A stretch of DNA of 64,000 nt. Origin: Saccharibacillus deserti (GTDB lineage: Bacteria > Bacillota > Bacilli > Paenibacillales > Paenibacillaceae). The notes beneath the pieces were generated by a model that was given only the letters and a program-made list of their open reading frames with translations, was not told the DNA's origin and ran no database searches. This document shows, one piece after another, positions 53,182 through 61,988 of this stretch (position 1 is its first letter; the number at the start of each line of letters is the position of its first letter). The DNA lies in assembly GCF_013618475.1 (NCBI RefSeq), contig NZ_JABJVN010000009.1:161015-225014 (forward strand), written 5' to 3'. The position numbers and the translations under genes are program-made.

Positions 53182-53477
53182 GATAGAGTAAATAGGAACA
53201 TGAAAAAAACGACCTCAAACGTGATACGTTTTGGGGTCGTTTTTGCTTTTCATTGTTTGAGCGCAACGAATATCGTTTGGTAAGTTCGTCGTACAAGGTT
53301 GATCCTCTTTTCAAAATAAGATCGGTCACTCCTGTACGAAATTGATCCGCTTCTTTGATTTGATCTTTACGGAGTCTGGCCGCATCAAACGAGTGGCCTT
53401 CCCGGAAAAGAATGACGTTATAGTTTTCCCCGAATCGCTTTTTCTTTACCCAGCTCAATAAATTGTTCAATATTCAT
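53123..53477 (-). pseudogene. Probable frameshifted small gene
   Basis: An ATG at 53477, behind AGAGGTGG, begins MNIEQFIELGKEKAI but stops after 19 codons. One base less in the GGGG run near 53423 would join it to a long frame that continues ENYNVILFREGHSFDAARLR and then KDQIKEADQFRTGVTDLILKR, through LYDELTKRYSL and on into the guaA terminator. The sequence is AT-richer than its neighbours. The far end overlaps guaA by 59 bp, so the original 3' end may also be lost. I do not know the family. It could be a sequencing error or a real lesion. Confidence 0.4.
53206..53245 (+). terminator. Terminator of guaA
   Basis: AACGACCTCAAACGT pairs with ACGTTTTGGGGTCGTT with small mismatches, followed by T's. 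Confidence 0.75.
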
Positions 53478-53563
53478 TTTCCACCTCTATTCCAGGATTC
53501 CTCATAAAACAGCACGGGTCAAGGTATGAAAATAATAAAGTTTGAAATTTAAAATAAATAAGG

Positions 53564-53592
53564 TTCACTTAGTAACTGGCGTCCTGTATAAT
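53564..53592 (+). promoter_or_regulatory. Promoter of the Bcr/CflA transporter gene
   Basis: TTCACT (53564-53569) and TATAAT (53587-53592), with a 17-bp spacer, lie about 40 bp before the start. Confidence 0.65.
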
Positions 53593-53632
53593 CGGGAATC
53601 AGACCGGATGAAGAAGGACGGAGATTTAGATT

Positions 53633-54844
53633 ATGATGAATAAAAGTAACAGCAGTAAGTGGAGCGTGATCGGTCTCGCTTTATTGCTCGGCGTCTTTTC
53701 GACGTTGGGGCCGTTTACGATCGATATGTATTTGCCCGCGTTTCCTCAAATCGCCAAAGACTTTCATACGAATGCCTCTTTGGTACAGTTCAGTTTGACT
53801 GCCTGTTTGCTCGGGCTCGGCATAGGCCAGCTTGTCACGGGGCCTTTGAGCGATGCATACGGCAGACGCCGGCCGCTGCTGATCGGCATCATTGCTTACG
53901 TCATCGTTTCGCTGGCGTGCGCGTATTCTCCCAATATCGGCACGTTGATCGTACTCCGATTTGCCCAAGGTTTTGCGGCTTCCGCAGGAATCGTCATTTC
54001 GCGCGCGATCGCTCGAGACTTGTACAGCGGTCATGAACTGACCAAATTTTTCTCCCTGCTGCTGCTTGTCGGCAACCTGGGACCGTTGGTCGCTCCGATT
54101 GCCGGAAGCGGAGTCCTTAAATTTACGACATGGCCGGGCGTATTTATTTCCTTGTCGATTCTCGGCGTGTTTCTGTACCTGATGACGCAGTTTCGTCTGA
54201 AGGAAAGTCATCCTCCCGAACGGCGCGTCTCGCCCAACTTCAAGTCCCAGCTTCGCAACTACGGCGTGATGCTGCGCGATAAGAAGTTTGTGGGCTACAT
54301 GTTGGCGCAGGGCATCCTGACGGGAGGGGTATTCGCCTACGTGGCAGCTACGCCTTTCGTCTATCAAAATATTTACGGCGTATCGCCGACGATGTTCTCC
54401 GTATTGTTTGCATCGAACGGGATCAGCTTAATGATCGGTTCCCAAATCGTCGGGCGGATCTCGCATCGGGTCCCGGAGCAGAAGCTTATGGTCATCGGCT
54501 TATGGATGGCTTTGCTGTCGAGTATCGTCGTGGTAGGGGTTACCGTTGTGGAAGGACCGCTGTTCGCTTTGGTTATTCCGTTATTCTTCTTCGTATGTTC
54601 GATCAGCATTACCTCCACGGCGGCTTTCCCGCTCGCGATGGAGAGCCAGTCCAACAATGCGGGGAGCGCGGCGGCGCTGCTCGGTCTTGTACCTTTCGTG
54701 CTGGGAGGTCTGGTCGCGCCGATCGTCGGGATTGCGGGCGAGGACACGGCCGTGCCGCTTGGCCTGACGTTGATGGGTACGAGCCTTATTGCGATTCTGA
54801 CTTACTTTATGCTCGTGAGAAAAGCGGAGCAGGCGGAAAAATAA
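53633..54844 (+). CDS. Bcr/CflA-family drug exporter
   Basis: This 403-residue major facilitator has twelve transmembrane segments. It has the DHA1/Bcr signature TLGPFTIDMYLPAFPQIAKDF in helix 1, GPLSDAYGRRRPLL after helix 2, and RFAQGFAASAGIVISRAIARDLY in helix 4. Relatives export bicyclomycin, chloramphenicol, sulfonamides or cysteine. The substrate here is unknown. GAAGGACGGAG precedes the ATG. It is monocistronic, with a good promoter and a perfect terminator. Confidence 0.9.
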   Translation: MMNKSNSSKWSVIGLALLLGVFSTLGPFTIDMYLPAFPQIAKDFHTNASLVQFSLTACLLGLGIGQLVTGPLSDAYGRRRPLLIGIIAYVIVSLACAYSPNIGTLIVLRFAQGFAASAGIVISRAIARDLYSGHELTKFFSLLLLVGNLGPLVAPIAGSGVLKFTTWPGVFISLSILGVFLYLMTQFRLKESHPPERRVSPNFKSQLRNYGVMLRDKKFVGYMLAQGILTGGVFAYVAATPFVYQNIYGVSPTMFSVLFASNGISLMIGSQIVGRISHRVPEQKLMVIGLWMALLSSIVVVGVTVVEGPLFALVIPLFFFVCSISITSTAAFPLAMESQSNNAGSAAALLGLVPFVLGGLVAPIVGIAGEDTAVPLGLTLMGTSLIAILTYFMLVRKAEQAEK

Positions 54845-54849
54845 TTCGA

Positions 54850-54887
54850 AAAAAGGACAGCTGCGCGTTTGCGCGGCTGTCCTTTTT
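54850..54887 (+). terminator. Terminator of the Bcr/CflA gene
   Basis: AAAAAGGACAGC-t-GCGC (54850-54866) pairs with GCGC-g-GCTGTCCTTTTT (54871-54887) and ends in T's. Confidence 0.9.
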
Positions 54888-55047
54888 GCCGTGCAATAAA
54901 TACCGTACCGGCACCGTTCGGCGAGTGCTTCTCCGACGGCGATATAGCGGATCCGGTGACGAACGACACGGCAATTGTCTTATTTATATAAGGTAGGCAG
55001 TCATGTACAATAAGGAAATAAAAAAAGATGCAGGCTGAGGAGGGCGT

Positions 55048-57078
55048 ATGACCGCACACAAACGTACAGGGTTTATTCCTATTCACGCGCTGCTTATGCT
55101 CGTGGTCGTTTTATATGCTTATCAAGCGAACGGTGGATCCTCAATATTGTTTTCGGACACTTGTTTTGCCGTACTGCTGGTGCTGATGGGTACGGTCATT
55201 TACTTATGCACTTCGAAGAACACGTCCAGTTTGCTGCTTCTCCTTTTAATGTATGCTTCGGCGTGGATCATGATCTCGTTGAACACTTCTCTTTCTTTTC
55301 ACAAAATAATCGGCCAACCTTTGATGAGCTTAATGCCCAATCTGATGTTCATCTTTTTCGTTACTTTCACGCAGCTTCCGCGGAAAAGGCTGTATTACAA
55401 GTGGAACATCTGGCTGCTGCATTCTTCGGCGTTGACTCTGGTTGGATTATGGAGTCCCGTGAAGCTGCTGGGTTACCTGTTCTGCATACATATTCTATTG
55501 GCGATTTTGGCCTGTATTCGGATGTCGGTTTATTATGGACCGAAGCAGCGCCAAATTTTGAACCAGGAACGTTGGCTGTTGAATGGAGCGATGACGGTAT
55601 CTTTTGTTCCTTTTATAGTCAGTGTTTTACTGCTGCGCAGCTGGCTGCCCCAAGATATACGAAATTATTCCATTTACATGATGATCGTTCTTCCGGCGGC
55701 TGTCGGCTATGTACTGATTAAGCGAAACGGGATTCAGACCCGTTATGACTACCGATTCATGCTTAAGCTGACGGCGATTGCGGGCGGGGGAGCGGCTGCC
55801 TTTGTAGGTCTGGCTTATTATGAAGTCGGCATCTCGCTGCTTCAATCTCTGTTTCTGCTGCTGCTTGCTTCCTTGATCATTTACTTGTATATGATGGCTC
55901 AGAAAGCGATGGCGAAGCGCCAACTCAAAGAGGCAAGCCGAGCCAAAGGGGATCTGGAGAAGGAACGGCTCGAGATCCTACAGAAGATCACGTACGACCA
56001 CTATTTGAGTGCGCTGAGCGGGATGATCAAGCAGCTGATCGACAAGACGCTGCCGATGGACGGAACGATGATTATTTGGAGAGAGCAGGAGCGAAGCTAT
56101 GTGCTTGAGCAGAGTGGGATTTTTAAAGACTTTGCATTGAAAAGGCTGTCCGGCGGACAGCTGCACCGACAGACCGAACATGTCATGATCGACGGAAAGC
56201 TTTATTTTGCGTTTCCTTTGTTTTATAAAGAGACGTTGAACGGTTGGATGGTTGTCGGTCATAAACGGGCTGGAGGAAAGTTTACAACCGGGGAAGTCGA
56301 AACGTTATCCCTGCTTGCGAATACAGTATGCGAAATACTCAAGACGACAGAGATTTTGCATGAGAATCAGCGAAGATATGTTTCCCTACCGAGTCTGCGC
56401 TGCGAAGACTATCAGAATATGCACGTCACCCGAAATGCAGAGAAAATCCGCAAAGAGGTCGCCCTCTATCTGCACGACGATATTTTGCAGTCCATTTTGG
56501 CTGTTCGGCGAATGTGCGAAGTAGCGGGCGGGGAGGATCCCGAGATCCGTGAGCTTATGTTGGACACGCTGGATGAACTGAACGATTCGATCCGCCGCAA
56601 GATGTTCGATATTTACCCGACGACTTTGCAGGATCTCGGATTGTACCAGAGCTTGAGTATTCTGTGCCGAAAATTGAGAGAAGAAGCGGTACAGCAGCCT
56701 CATTTGAATATCCGGCTGGAAGCCGAAGAAGAGATCGGAATTGAAGAAAGCCTGCAGTACCCGGTGTTTCGTACGCTTAAGGAGCTGCTGCAAAATGCGA
56801 TCAAACATGCATCCGCCAATGAGATCGTCGTCTCGCTGGAGATTTCGGAAGAAGGAATTCTGCTGGCGGACGTAATTGATGACGGAAAAGGATTTGATAT
56901 CGAAAAAGATCTGGATACTGCCGAAGTCCAACATATCGGTCTGTTGTCCGTCAAGCAGGAGATCAACGCGTTAGGCGGAGAGTTTATCATTCGAAAAAAC
57001 GCGGATTCCGGCATGCACCTCCAATTCAAGCTGCCGCTGGGAAGGACGGGTAATGAATATGCATCTTATACTGGTTGA
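55048..57078 (+). CDS. ComP-like membrane sensor histidine kinase
   Basis: This 676-residue protein has about eight transmembrane helices in residues 1-285, a linker helix, and a GAF-like domain (about 300-435). A HisKA_3 dimerisation domain follows with His476 in VALYLHDDILQSIL, then an HATPase domain (ELLQNAIKHASANEI, DDGKGFD). This architecture is that of ComP/NarL-type kinases with a large membrane sensor. GAGGAGGGCG precedes the ATG. The next gene, a LuxR-type regulator, overlaps its end by 26 bp. No ComX-like pheromone gene is seen upstream. The signal is unknown. Confidence 0.88.
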   Translation: MTAHKRTGFIPIHALLMLVVVLYAYQANGGSSILFSDTCFAVLLVLMGTVIYLCTSKNTSSLLLLLLMYASAWIMISLNTSLSFHKIIGQPLMSLMPNLMFIFFVTFTQLPRKRLYYKWNIWLLHSSALTLVGLWSPVKLLGYLFCIHILLAILACIRMSVYYGPKQRQILNQERWLLNGAMTVSFVPFIVSVLLLRSWLPQDIRNYSIYMMIVLPAAVGYVLIKRNGIQTRYDYRFMLKLTAIAGGGAAAFVGLAYYEVGISLLQSLFLLLLASLIIYLYMMAQKAMAKRQLKEASRAKGDLEKERLEILQKITYDHYLSALSGMIKQLIDKTLPMDGTMIIWREQERSYVLEQSGIFKDFALKRLSGGQLHRQTEHVMIDGKLYFAFPLFYKETLNGWMVVGHKRAGGKFTTGEVETLSLLANTVCEILKTTEILHENQRRYVSLPSLRCEDYQNMHVTRNAEKIRKEVALYLHDDILQSILAVRRMCEVAGGEDPEIRELMLDTLDELNDSIRRKMFDIYPTTLQDLGLYQSLSILCRKLREEAVQQPHLNIRLEAEEEIGIEESLQYPVFRTLKELLQNAIKHASANEIVVSLEISEEGILLADVIDDGKGFDIEKDLDTAEVQHIGLLSVKQEINALGGEFIIRKNADSGMHLQFKLPLGRTGNEYASYTG

Positions 57079-57655
57079 CGATCATAAATTGTTTGCCAAA
57101 AGTCTGGAGATTTCACTCAAAGGCCAGGTCGATAAGTTCGAAGTCTATACTTCTCCCGACCAGCTGATGAAGGTGCTTGAGAACAGAGTGCCGGATATCC
57201 TGCTGCTGGACATACATATGGGTGACTACAACGGATTCGAGGTCGCTCGGGAAGTCCTTCAATCCTATAAGGACTTGAAGATCATTTTTCTGTCCGGCTA
57301 CGACTTGGTGGAATATCATAACCGGGCAATCGAGATCGGTGCCAAAGGCTTTATCCATAAAAATATTTCGCTCCATGATCTTGTTGAACAAATTGAGCGG
57401 GTACGCGGCGGCGGCATGATATTTCCCCGCAGCTCTTCGGATATCGTACAGCTGACCGCACGCGAAAAAGAAGTCCTGCAGCTGATGGCGGAAGGTCTCC
57501 GGCAGCAGGACGTAGCGGACCTGTTGTTTATCAGCCGAAGAACGGTCAATAATCACATTCAGACGATCAACGAGAAATTCCATGTGAATTCGACTGTATC
57601 GGCAATCGTAAAAGGGATCGAACTCGGCATCATCACCTTGAATTTTCGAACGTGA
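57053..57655 (+). CDS. LuxR/NarL-type response regulator
   Basis: This 200-residue regulator has an N-terminal receiver domain with Asp9/Asp10, phospho-Asp53 (DILLLDIHMGDYNGFE) and Lys in GAKGFIHKNIS. The C-terminal LuxR helix-turn-helix reads LTAREKEVLQLMAEGLRQQDVADLLFISRRTVNNHIQTINEKF (about residues 136-180). The start lies inside the kinase gene (26-bp overlap), so the pair is coupled. The ABC genes 94 bp downstream are the likely targets. A TGTGCACA palindrome lies in that gap. Confidence 0.9.
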   Translation: MNMHLILVDDHKLFAKSLEISLKGQVDKFEVYTSPDQLMKVLENRVPDILLLDIHMGDYNGFEVAREVLQSYKDLKIIFLSGYDLVEYHNRAIEIGAKGFIHKNISLHDLVEQIERVRGGGMIFPRSSSDIVQLTAREKEVLQLMAEGLRQQDVADLLFISRRTVNNHIQTINEKFHVNSTVSAIVKGIELGIITLNFRT

Positions 57656-57749
57656 GCAAAAGTGTGCACAAAATACTCGTTTTCATTTTTCTCTTCTATC
57701 GTAAACTGGGTTTAACCTTAACAACGGCAGAGTGAAGGAGGCCAGGCAG

Positions 57750-58472
57750 ATGGAATTGAAGATAAACAGGTTGAGCAAAAGATACGGAAATAAGCAGGTA
57801 CTGGACGATTTTTCCCTCTCTTTTAAAAGCGGCCGTACCTATCTGATTCTCGGGAAAAACGGAGCGGGTAAAAGTACGTTCGTCAATATTCTCTCGGGAA
57901 ATTTGAAAAGCGACGGGGGAGAAATTCGGCTTGAAGAAGGCGGAGAAGAGTGCGATCTGGAGTCCAATTGCGTTTTCCAGTATCAGAGTTTCAACAGTTT
58001 CCGGTTTCTGAAAGTAAAAGAAGTGATTCGTTTTTTCTCCACGATTACGGCTGATGCCAAGGAAGACTCCAAATTGTACGAGCTGCTGTCGCTGGACCGG
58101 ATTCAGAATCAGCTGGTTGAAAATTTGTCTGGCGGAGAGCGGAAAGCCGTTTCTCTATATCTGACTTTTCTGTTGAACAAGCGGGTGGTCGTATTGGATG
58201 AGCCATTTTCGGAGCTGGATATCGAGAAAAAGTTTCTGCTGGGACAGCATTTAAAAGAAAAATTGGCTGTCCAAAACGTAATGGCCATTATCATCAGCCA
58301 TGAAATTTCCGGTTATCAAGAACTGTTTAGTGATGTAGTGATTATGGATAATGGCAAAGTATTGGAGGCAGGAAAAACACAGGATCTTCTGGACAAATAC
58401 AAAAATTCTCCGTTTCAGGGTCTTGAAGGGGTCTTTCACAGCCTGACCGGAAAATATATCGAGGTGAGCTAA
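57750..58472 (+). CDS. Short ABC ATPase of the kinase-linked exporter
   Basis: This 240-residue ATPase has Walker A LGKNGAGKST (about residue 36), a Q-loop FQYQSFNSFRF, signature LSGGERKAVSLYL (about 126) and Walker B RVVVLDEPFSELD (about 145). The H-loop is IISHEISGYQ. It is AT-rich and compact, lacking the accessory domain of BcrA types. ATG at 57750 follows GAAGGAGG. Its stop and the next start overlap as TAATG. Confidence 0.88.
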   Translation: MELKINRLSKRYGNKQVLDDFSLSFKSGRTYLILGKNGAGKSTFVNILSGNLKSDGGEIRLEEGGEECDLESNCVFQYQSFNSFRFLKVKEVIRFFSTITADAKEDSKLYELLSLDRIQNQLVENLSGGERKAVSLYLTFLLNKRVVVLDEPFSELDIEKKFLLGQHLKEKLAVQNVMAIIISHEISGYQELFSDVVIMDNGKVLEAGKTQDLLDKYKNSPFQGLEGVFHSLTGKYIEVS

Positions 58473-59233
58473 TGGTCTGGAACGTTACGAAATTCTATTT
58501 ATTGGAACAGTGGAGGAATAAATGGACAACTTTCAGTCAGGCTATGGCTCCTCTTATTTTCCTCATTTTTTCTTTGGTTATAAAAAATACCATGGAAAAT
58601 GATCATATAGTCGATTTACTCGTTAAATCTCAATTTCTTCCGTTTACCCTCCTGATTTTGATTTTTAGTTTGGCGTTATCGTTGAACAGTCTGCTGCTCT
58701 CCGAGAAAAAGGAAGACGGAACGTTTCTGCTGTTAAAAAGAACGGATTTGAAATTGAACAGCTACTTTATGGGGGTCGCTTTGGGCATCTTTATCATTTT
58801 CAATCTGTTCTTGATCCTGTTCATGTTCAGCTACAAAGTATTGATCGGGATCGATGGCGGGGCTTTCCTTAGAATATGTCTGTTTGCGAATGTCACCTTA
58901 CTTTGCCTGTACCCGGCGAGCTACATTTTGGCTTCCTTTTTCAAAGAAAGCAAGAAGGTTGTAGCTGTGCTGACTCCGATTACGCTGCTGCTGATGTTCA
59001 GTATTACCATGCCGTCCATGTTTGCCATGATCCAGGATCAGAATCCGCATATTTACTACAAGTTTTTGTTTTGGAATCCCATGATGATCATGAACGATTT
59101 CACGCTGTTGGAGCTGAATGTAGTCGCAAGCCCCTGGCTTCCAACCTATCAGTATCTGTTTATTCTGATCGGCATATCCGCTGTTCTCTGGTTTGCCGCT
59201 CTCAGAATGTTCAAAATCGCCGATCCCGATTAA
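58472..59233 (+). CDS. Membrane subunit of the kinase-linked ABC exporter
   Basis: This 253-residue protein has about six transmembrane helices, and the segment LLSEKKEDGTFLLLKRTDLKLNSYFMG (about residues 75-100) corresponds to the ABC-2 coupling region. It pairs with the preceding ATPase. The DNA is much richer in A and T than the genome average in this window. This fits recent acquisition of the cassette. Confidence 0.82.
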   Translation: MVWNVTKFYLLEQWRNKWTTFSQAMAPLIFLIFSLVIKNTMENDHIVDLLVKSQFLPFTLLILIFSLALSLNSLLLSEKKEDGTFLLLKRTDLKLNSYFMGVALGIFIIFNLFLILFMFSYKVLIGIDGGAFLRICLFANVTLLCLYPASYILASFFKESKKVVAVLTPITLLLMFSITMPSMFAMIQDQNPHIYYKFLFWNPMMIMNDFTLLELNVVASPWLPTYQYLFILIGISAVLWFAALRMFKIADPD

Positions 59234-59268
59234 ATCGAAATTGCAACAGAATATAAGGAGGTACACTT

Positions 59269-59445
59269 ATGCATACATGCTCAAACTGCAGCGGAACGGA
59301 ATTCAAAGAAGCTATCCAGTATATGAAAGTCAAAGAAGTCGGAAAAGGAAAAATGGCGATCAACGGTTCCGAAGTGATCCTGACTTTCTGCGTGAACTGC
59401 GGTACGGTCTCGAATATCCGTTTAACTAATCCGAGCATGAACTAG
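59269..59445 (+). CDS. 58-residue CxxC...CxxC zinc-ribbon-like peptide
   Basis: The ATG at 59269 is preceded by AAGGAGG at ideal spacing and starts 35 bp after the ABC permease stop. The peptide runs MHTCSNCSGTEFKEA... and ends FCVNCGTVSNIRLTNPSMN. Cys4, Cys7, Cys41 and Cys44 form two CxxC knuckles that would bind zinc, with a basic Lys-rich middle. No leader or membrane segment is seen. As the last gene of a kinase-ABC cassette it may be a regulator, a chaperone or the exported product. A terminator follows. Confidence 0.8.
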   Translation: MHTCSNCSGTEFKEAIQYMKVKEVGKGKMAINGSEVILTFCVNCGTVSNIRLTNPSMN

Positions 59446-59466
59446 CTCGCCAGTCCGAGTAGTCGG

Positions 59467-59504
59467 AAGCTTTCTTCGCAGCGATGCGGAGAAAGCTTTT
59501 TTTG
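59467..59504 (+). terminator. Terminator of the kinase-ABC-peptide operon
   Basis: AAGCTTTC (59467-59474) pairs with GAAAGCTT (59491-59498), with an inner CGC/GCG pairing and a T-run. Confidence 0.85.
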
Positions 59505-59613
59505 TTTTTGAAACAGGCGAAGGATATTCCCAAAGATGGATGATGAGGAAGGAAATCGGATATACTTGATGTGTTCTTGCGATTTCTATTTAGGCATGGA
59601 AAGGGGAAACGAT

Positions 59614-60225
59614 ATGCACTACATACCGGAGTATACCGACCGTTTGAAGATCATGACCGAACCCGAGAAACTGGAGACCGCGGAGGGCGCTTTGAAGCTG
59701 CACAGCCGTGCCGACACCGATTTTTGGCTCAAAACGCACTACGGTTTCGAACGTTACAATGGACACGTGCTGTACGACGAGATCGAAGGGGACTTTGTAG
59801 CGGTAACCGAATTGTCGATGGACCCGCGCTATACGTTCGACCAATCCGGGCTGTTTGTGGAAGTCGACCGCGACAACTGGCTCAAGACGTCCGTGGAGTA
59901 TATTCCCGGCGCACCTTCGCATCTGGGAGCGGTCGTCACGCGCGGCGGTTATTCCGACTGGTCGACCCGCAACGCGGACGCCGATCTGTTCGAACGCCGC
60001 CTGCAGTTCAAAGTGACGCGGGAAGGCGAAGACTTCCTGATCCATGCGCGCGAAGCGGACGGAGAATGGGAACAGCTGCGGATCGCGCACCTGGACTGCC
60101 CGGAAGGTGCGGCGCTCAAAGTCGGTCTGTACTCGGCAAGTCCGGGCACGGAAGGCGGATTTGAGACGGTATTCCACAGCTTTGAGATCCGCAAACACGA
60201 GCGCGGCTCGAACGAACCTTCCTGA
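59614..60225 (+). CDS. DUF1349 protein (concanavalin-like fold)
   Basis: This 203-residue protein fits DUF1349: DTDFWLKTHYGFERYNGHVLYDEIEGDFVAVTELSMDP, DQSGLFVEVDRDNWLKTSVEY and GGYSDWSTRNADADLFERRLQFKVTREGEDFLIHA are typical. The fold is a beta-sandwich related to lectin-like jellyrolls and may bind sugars. There is no signal peptide. The ATG at 59614 follows AAGGGGAAACG. It overlaps the next gene as TGATG, so the two are coupled. Confidence 0.83.
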   Translation: MHYIPEYTDRLKIMTEPEKLETAEGALKLHSRADTDFWLKTHYGFERYNGHVLYDEIEGDFVAVTELSMDPRYTFDQSGLFVEVDRDNWLKTSVEYIPGAPSHLGAVVTRGGYSDWSTRNADADLFERRLQFKVTREGEDFLIHAREADGEWEQLRIAHLDCPEGAALKVGLYSASPGTEGGFETVFHSFEIRKHERGSNEPS

Positions 60226-61325
60226 TGGAATCGATTGGGTTCGGAGGTCGTCTTCAGATCGACAAGAACTGGACGCCTGGCGAGATCCGGCTGCTGGCGG
60301 CGGAGCCTTCGCTTCGGATTCTGCAGTATTCGGAACTGGAAGTACCGGGCCCGAAACTGCTGGAGCTTCTCAATGAGGAGCTGTTCGCCATCCGGCCGGA
60401 CATTGAACTGCGGATCTACGGGTTCCATCTGCAGGCGGCGGACCTGTCCGTCTTGGAGCGGCTGCCGGGAGTCGTCAAGCTATCGGTAGACTGCTGCTCG
60501 CGCGCGGAAGGATTGAGCCATATAGGCTCCCTTGCGAAACTGCGCGAACTTACGCTGGATGTGTTCGAGCTGGATTCGTTCGATGTGCTGGGCGAAGTTC
60601 GCAGCGGTCTGGAACGTCTTCGATTGGGCAAAACCCGTTCCAAAAAACCCGACCTTGCGATCTTGAACCGATTCTCCGAATTGGAAGAACTCGTTCTTGC
60701 CGGGCAGCGCAAGCATCTCGGCGTACTGCACGAATTGAAGTCGCTGCGCGCTCTCACCCTATACGGGGTTCCGCTGGGGGATTTGTCTTTTTTGGGCGGG
60801 AATCCGCAGTTGGACAAGCTCTCGCTGGGTTTTGGCGGCGCGGAGGATCTGGGCGGGCTGCACAAGCTGGATCGGCTGGAAAAACTGTCCCTGACGGGAG
60901 TGAGAGGGTTGAGCCGCCTGGATGTGCTGTCTGCGCTGCCGCGGCTTCGGGAATTGAAGCTGCGCGATCAGCCGAAGCTTGCGACGCTGCCCGGCTTCTC
61001 GAATCTGCCCGATCTGCGTTCGATCGAATGTTTCGGCATTGCGCTGGACAATCTGGACTGGGCGGCGGGTGCGGAAGGTTTGGAAGAATTTGCGTTTTTG
61101 GAAGTGAAGACACTGGGGGTTGAAGACTTCCGGAAGCTGTTTGCCCTTCTTCGGCCCAAGCGTATCCGCATCGTGATGAACCGCACCAAAGAACAGGAAG
61201 CGATTCGGCAGTTGATGGTTCAAGAAGGGTTTGCCGAGGAATCGGGCGGGTGGTGGAACGGAGCATCGGCAGACGCGGTGCCCGGAAGCGGAATTCAACA
61301 AATCGGCGAGGAGAATGCGAAATGA
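60225..61325 (+). CDS. Leucine-rich-repeat protein
   Basis: This 366-residue cytosolic protein has about nine leucine-rich repeats from residue 75 to 325, such as LAKLRELTLDVFELDSFDVL, LKSLRALTLYGVPLGDLSFL and LPRLRELKLRDQPKLATLPGF. LRR solenoids bind other proteins. There is no signal peptide or transmembrane segment. It begins on the stop codon of the DUF1349 gene and overlaps the next gene by 4 bp, so its dose is tied to both. Confidence 0.8.
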   Translation: MESIGFGGRLQIDKNWTPGEIRLLAAEPSLRILQYSELEVPGPKLLELLNEELFAIRPDIELRIYGFHLQAADLSVLERLPGVVKLSVDCCSRAEGLSHIGSLAKLRELTLDVFELDSFDVLGEVRSGLERLRLGKTRSKKPDLAILNRFSELEELVLAGQRKHLGVLHELKSLRALTLYGVPLGDLSFLGGNPQLDKLSLGFGGAEDLGGLHKLDRLEKLSLTGVRGLSRLDVLSALPRLRELKLRDQPKLATLPGFSNLPDLRSIECFGIALDNLDWAAGAEGLEEFAFLEVKTLGVEDFRKLFALLRPKRIRIVMNRTKEQEAIRQLMVQEGFAEESGGWWNGASADAVPGSGIQQIGEENAK

Positions 61326-61702
61326 ATCTGACAGACGAATGGATCCGGCAGACCTGTCTGGAACTGCCCGGTACGGAAGCTTTTATGAAAGAAGAATGGG
61401 GCAGCCTGCTGTATCGCGTCGGAGGGAAATACTTCGCCATGCGAGGAACGGATAACGAATCCAGGCAGATTCTGACGCTTAAATGCGATCCGCTGCTCGC
61501 CGAGGAGTACCGGGAACGCTACGAGCAAATTGTGCCGGGTTATTATTCGAACAAGTCGCATTGGAACAGCCTTCTGCTCGAACAGGGAGGATTGGAAGCC
61601 GATTTCGTCCGAGGCCTGATCCGTCACTCGTATGAGCGGGTGCGAAGCGGCCTCCCGAAGAAGGTTCGTGACGAACTTCCGCCGCTGACGGAGAATGACT
61701 GA
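61322..61702 (+). CDS. MmcQ/YjbR family protein
   Basis: This 126-residue protein of the MmcQ/YjbR (CyaY-like fold) family has CLELPGTEAFMKEEWGSLLYRVGGKYFAM, LTLKCDPLLAEEYRERYEQIVPGYYSNKSHWNSLLL and the C-terminal HSYERVRSGLPKKVRDEL. The family may bind DNA or nucleotides, but the function is unknown. It is the last gene of a three-gene coupled operon. Confidence 0.87.
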   Translation: MNLTDEWIRQTCLELPGTEAFMKEEWGSLLYRVGGKYFAMRGTDNESRQILTLKCDPLLAEEYRERYEQIVPGYYSNKSHWNSLLLEQGGLEADFVRGLIRHSYERVRSGLPKKVRDELPPLTEND

Positions 61703-61741
61703 AAAGCGAACGTTTTCATAGGAAAGCGCGAGAGGAAATGG

Positions 61742-61814
61742 AACGTTTCATTTTGACAGGTGCAGGCAGGTCCCGGAGACAGGCTTGTGCCTACTGGGAT
61801 GGGACGTTTTTTTG
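61742..61814 (+). terminator. Terminator of the DUF1349-LRR-MmcQ operon
   Basis: AACGTTTCAT (61742-61751) pairs with ATGGGACGTT (61799-61808) through two G-U pairs, followed by seven T's. The loop is long. Confidence 0.5.
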
Positions 61815-61884
61815 AATTTGGGAAGTATGGGATAATTAACGAACATTAAAATAATATAACGTCCTAATCATTCGCTTTTTTTCA

Positions 61885-61913
61885 TTGACAAGCTTATCGG
61901 CCTGCCCTAGAAT
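61885..61913 (+). promoter_or_regulatory. Sigma-A promoter of the purine riboswitch transcript
   Basis: The consensus TTGACA (61885-61890) and TAGAAT (61908-61913) are 17 bp apart. Transcription would begin near 61920. Confidence 0.85.
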
Positions 61914-61988
61914 GTAACCTGTGAAGCCGACCAGCCGGAACGTATGCTTTGGCGGCGGCGGATAAAGGTAACCGACAACTGAAACAGC

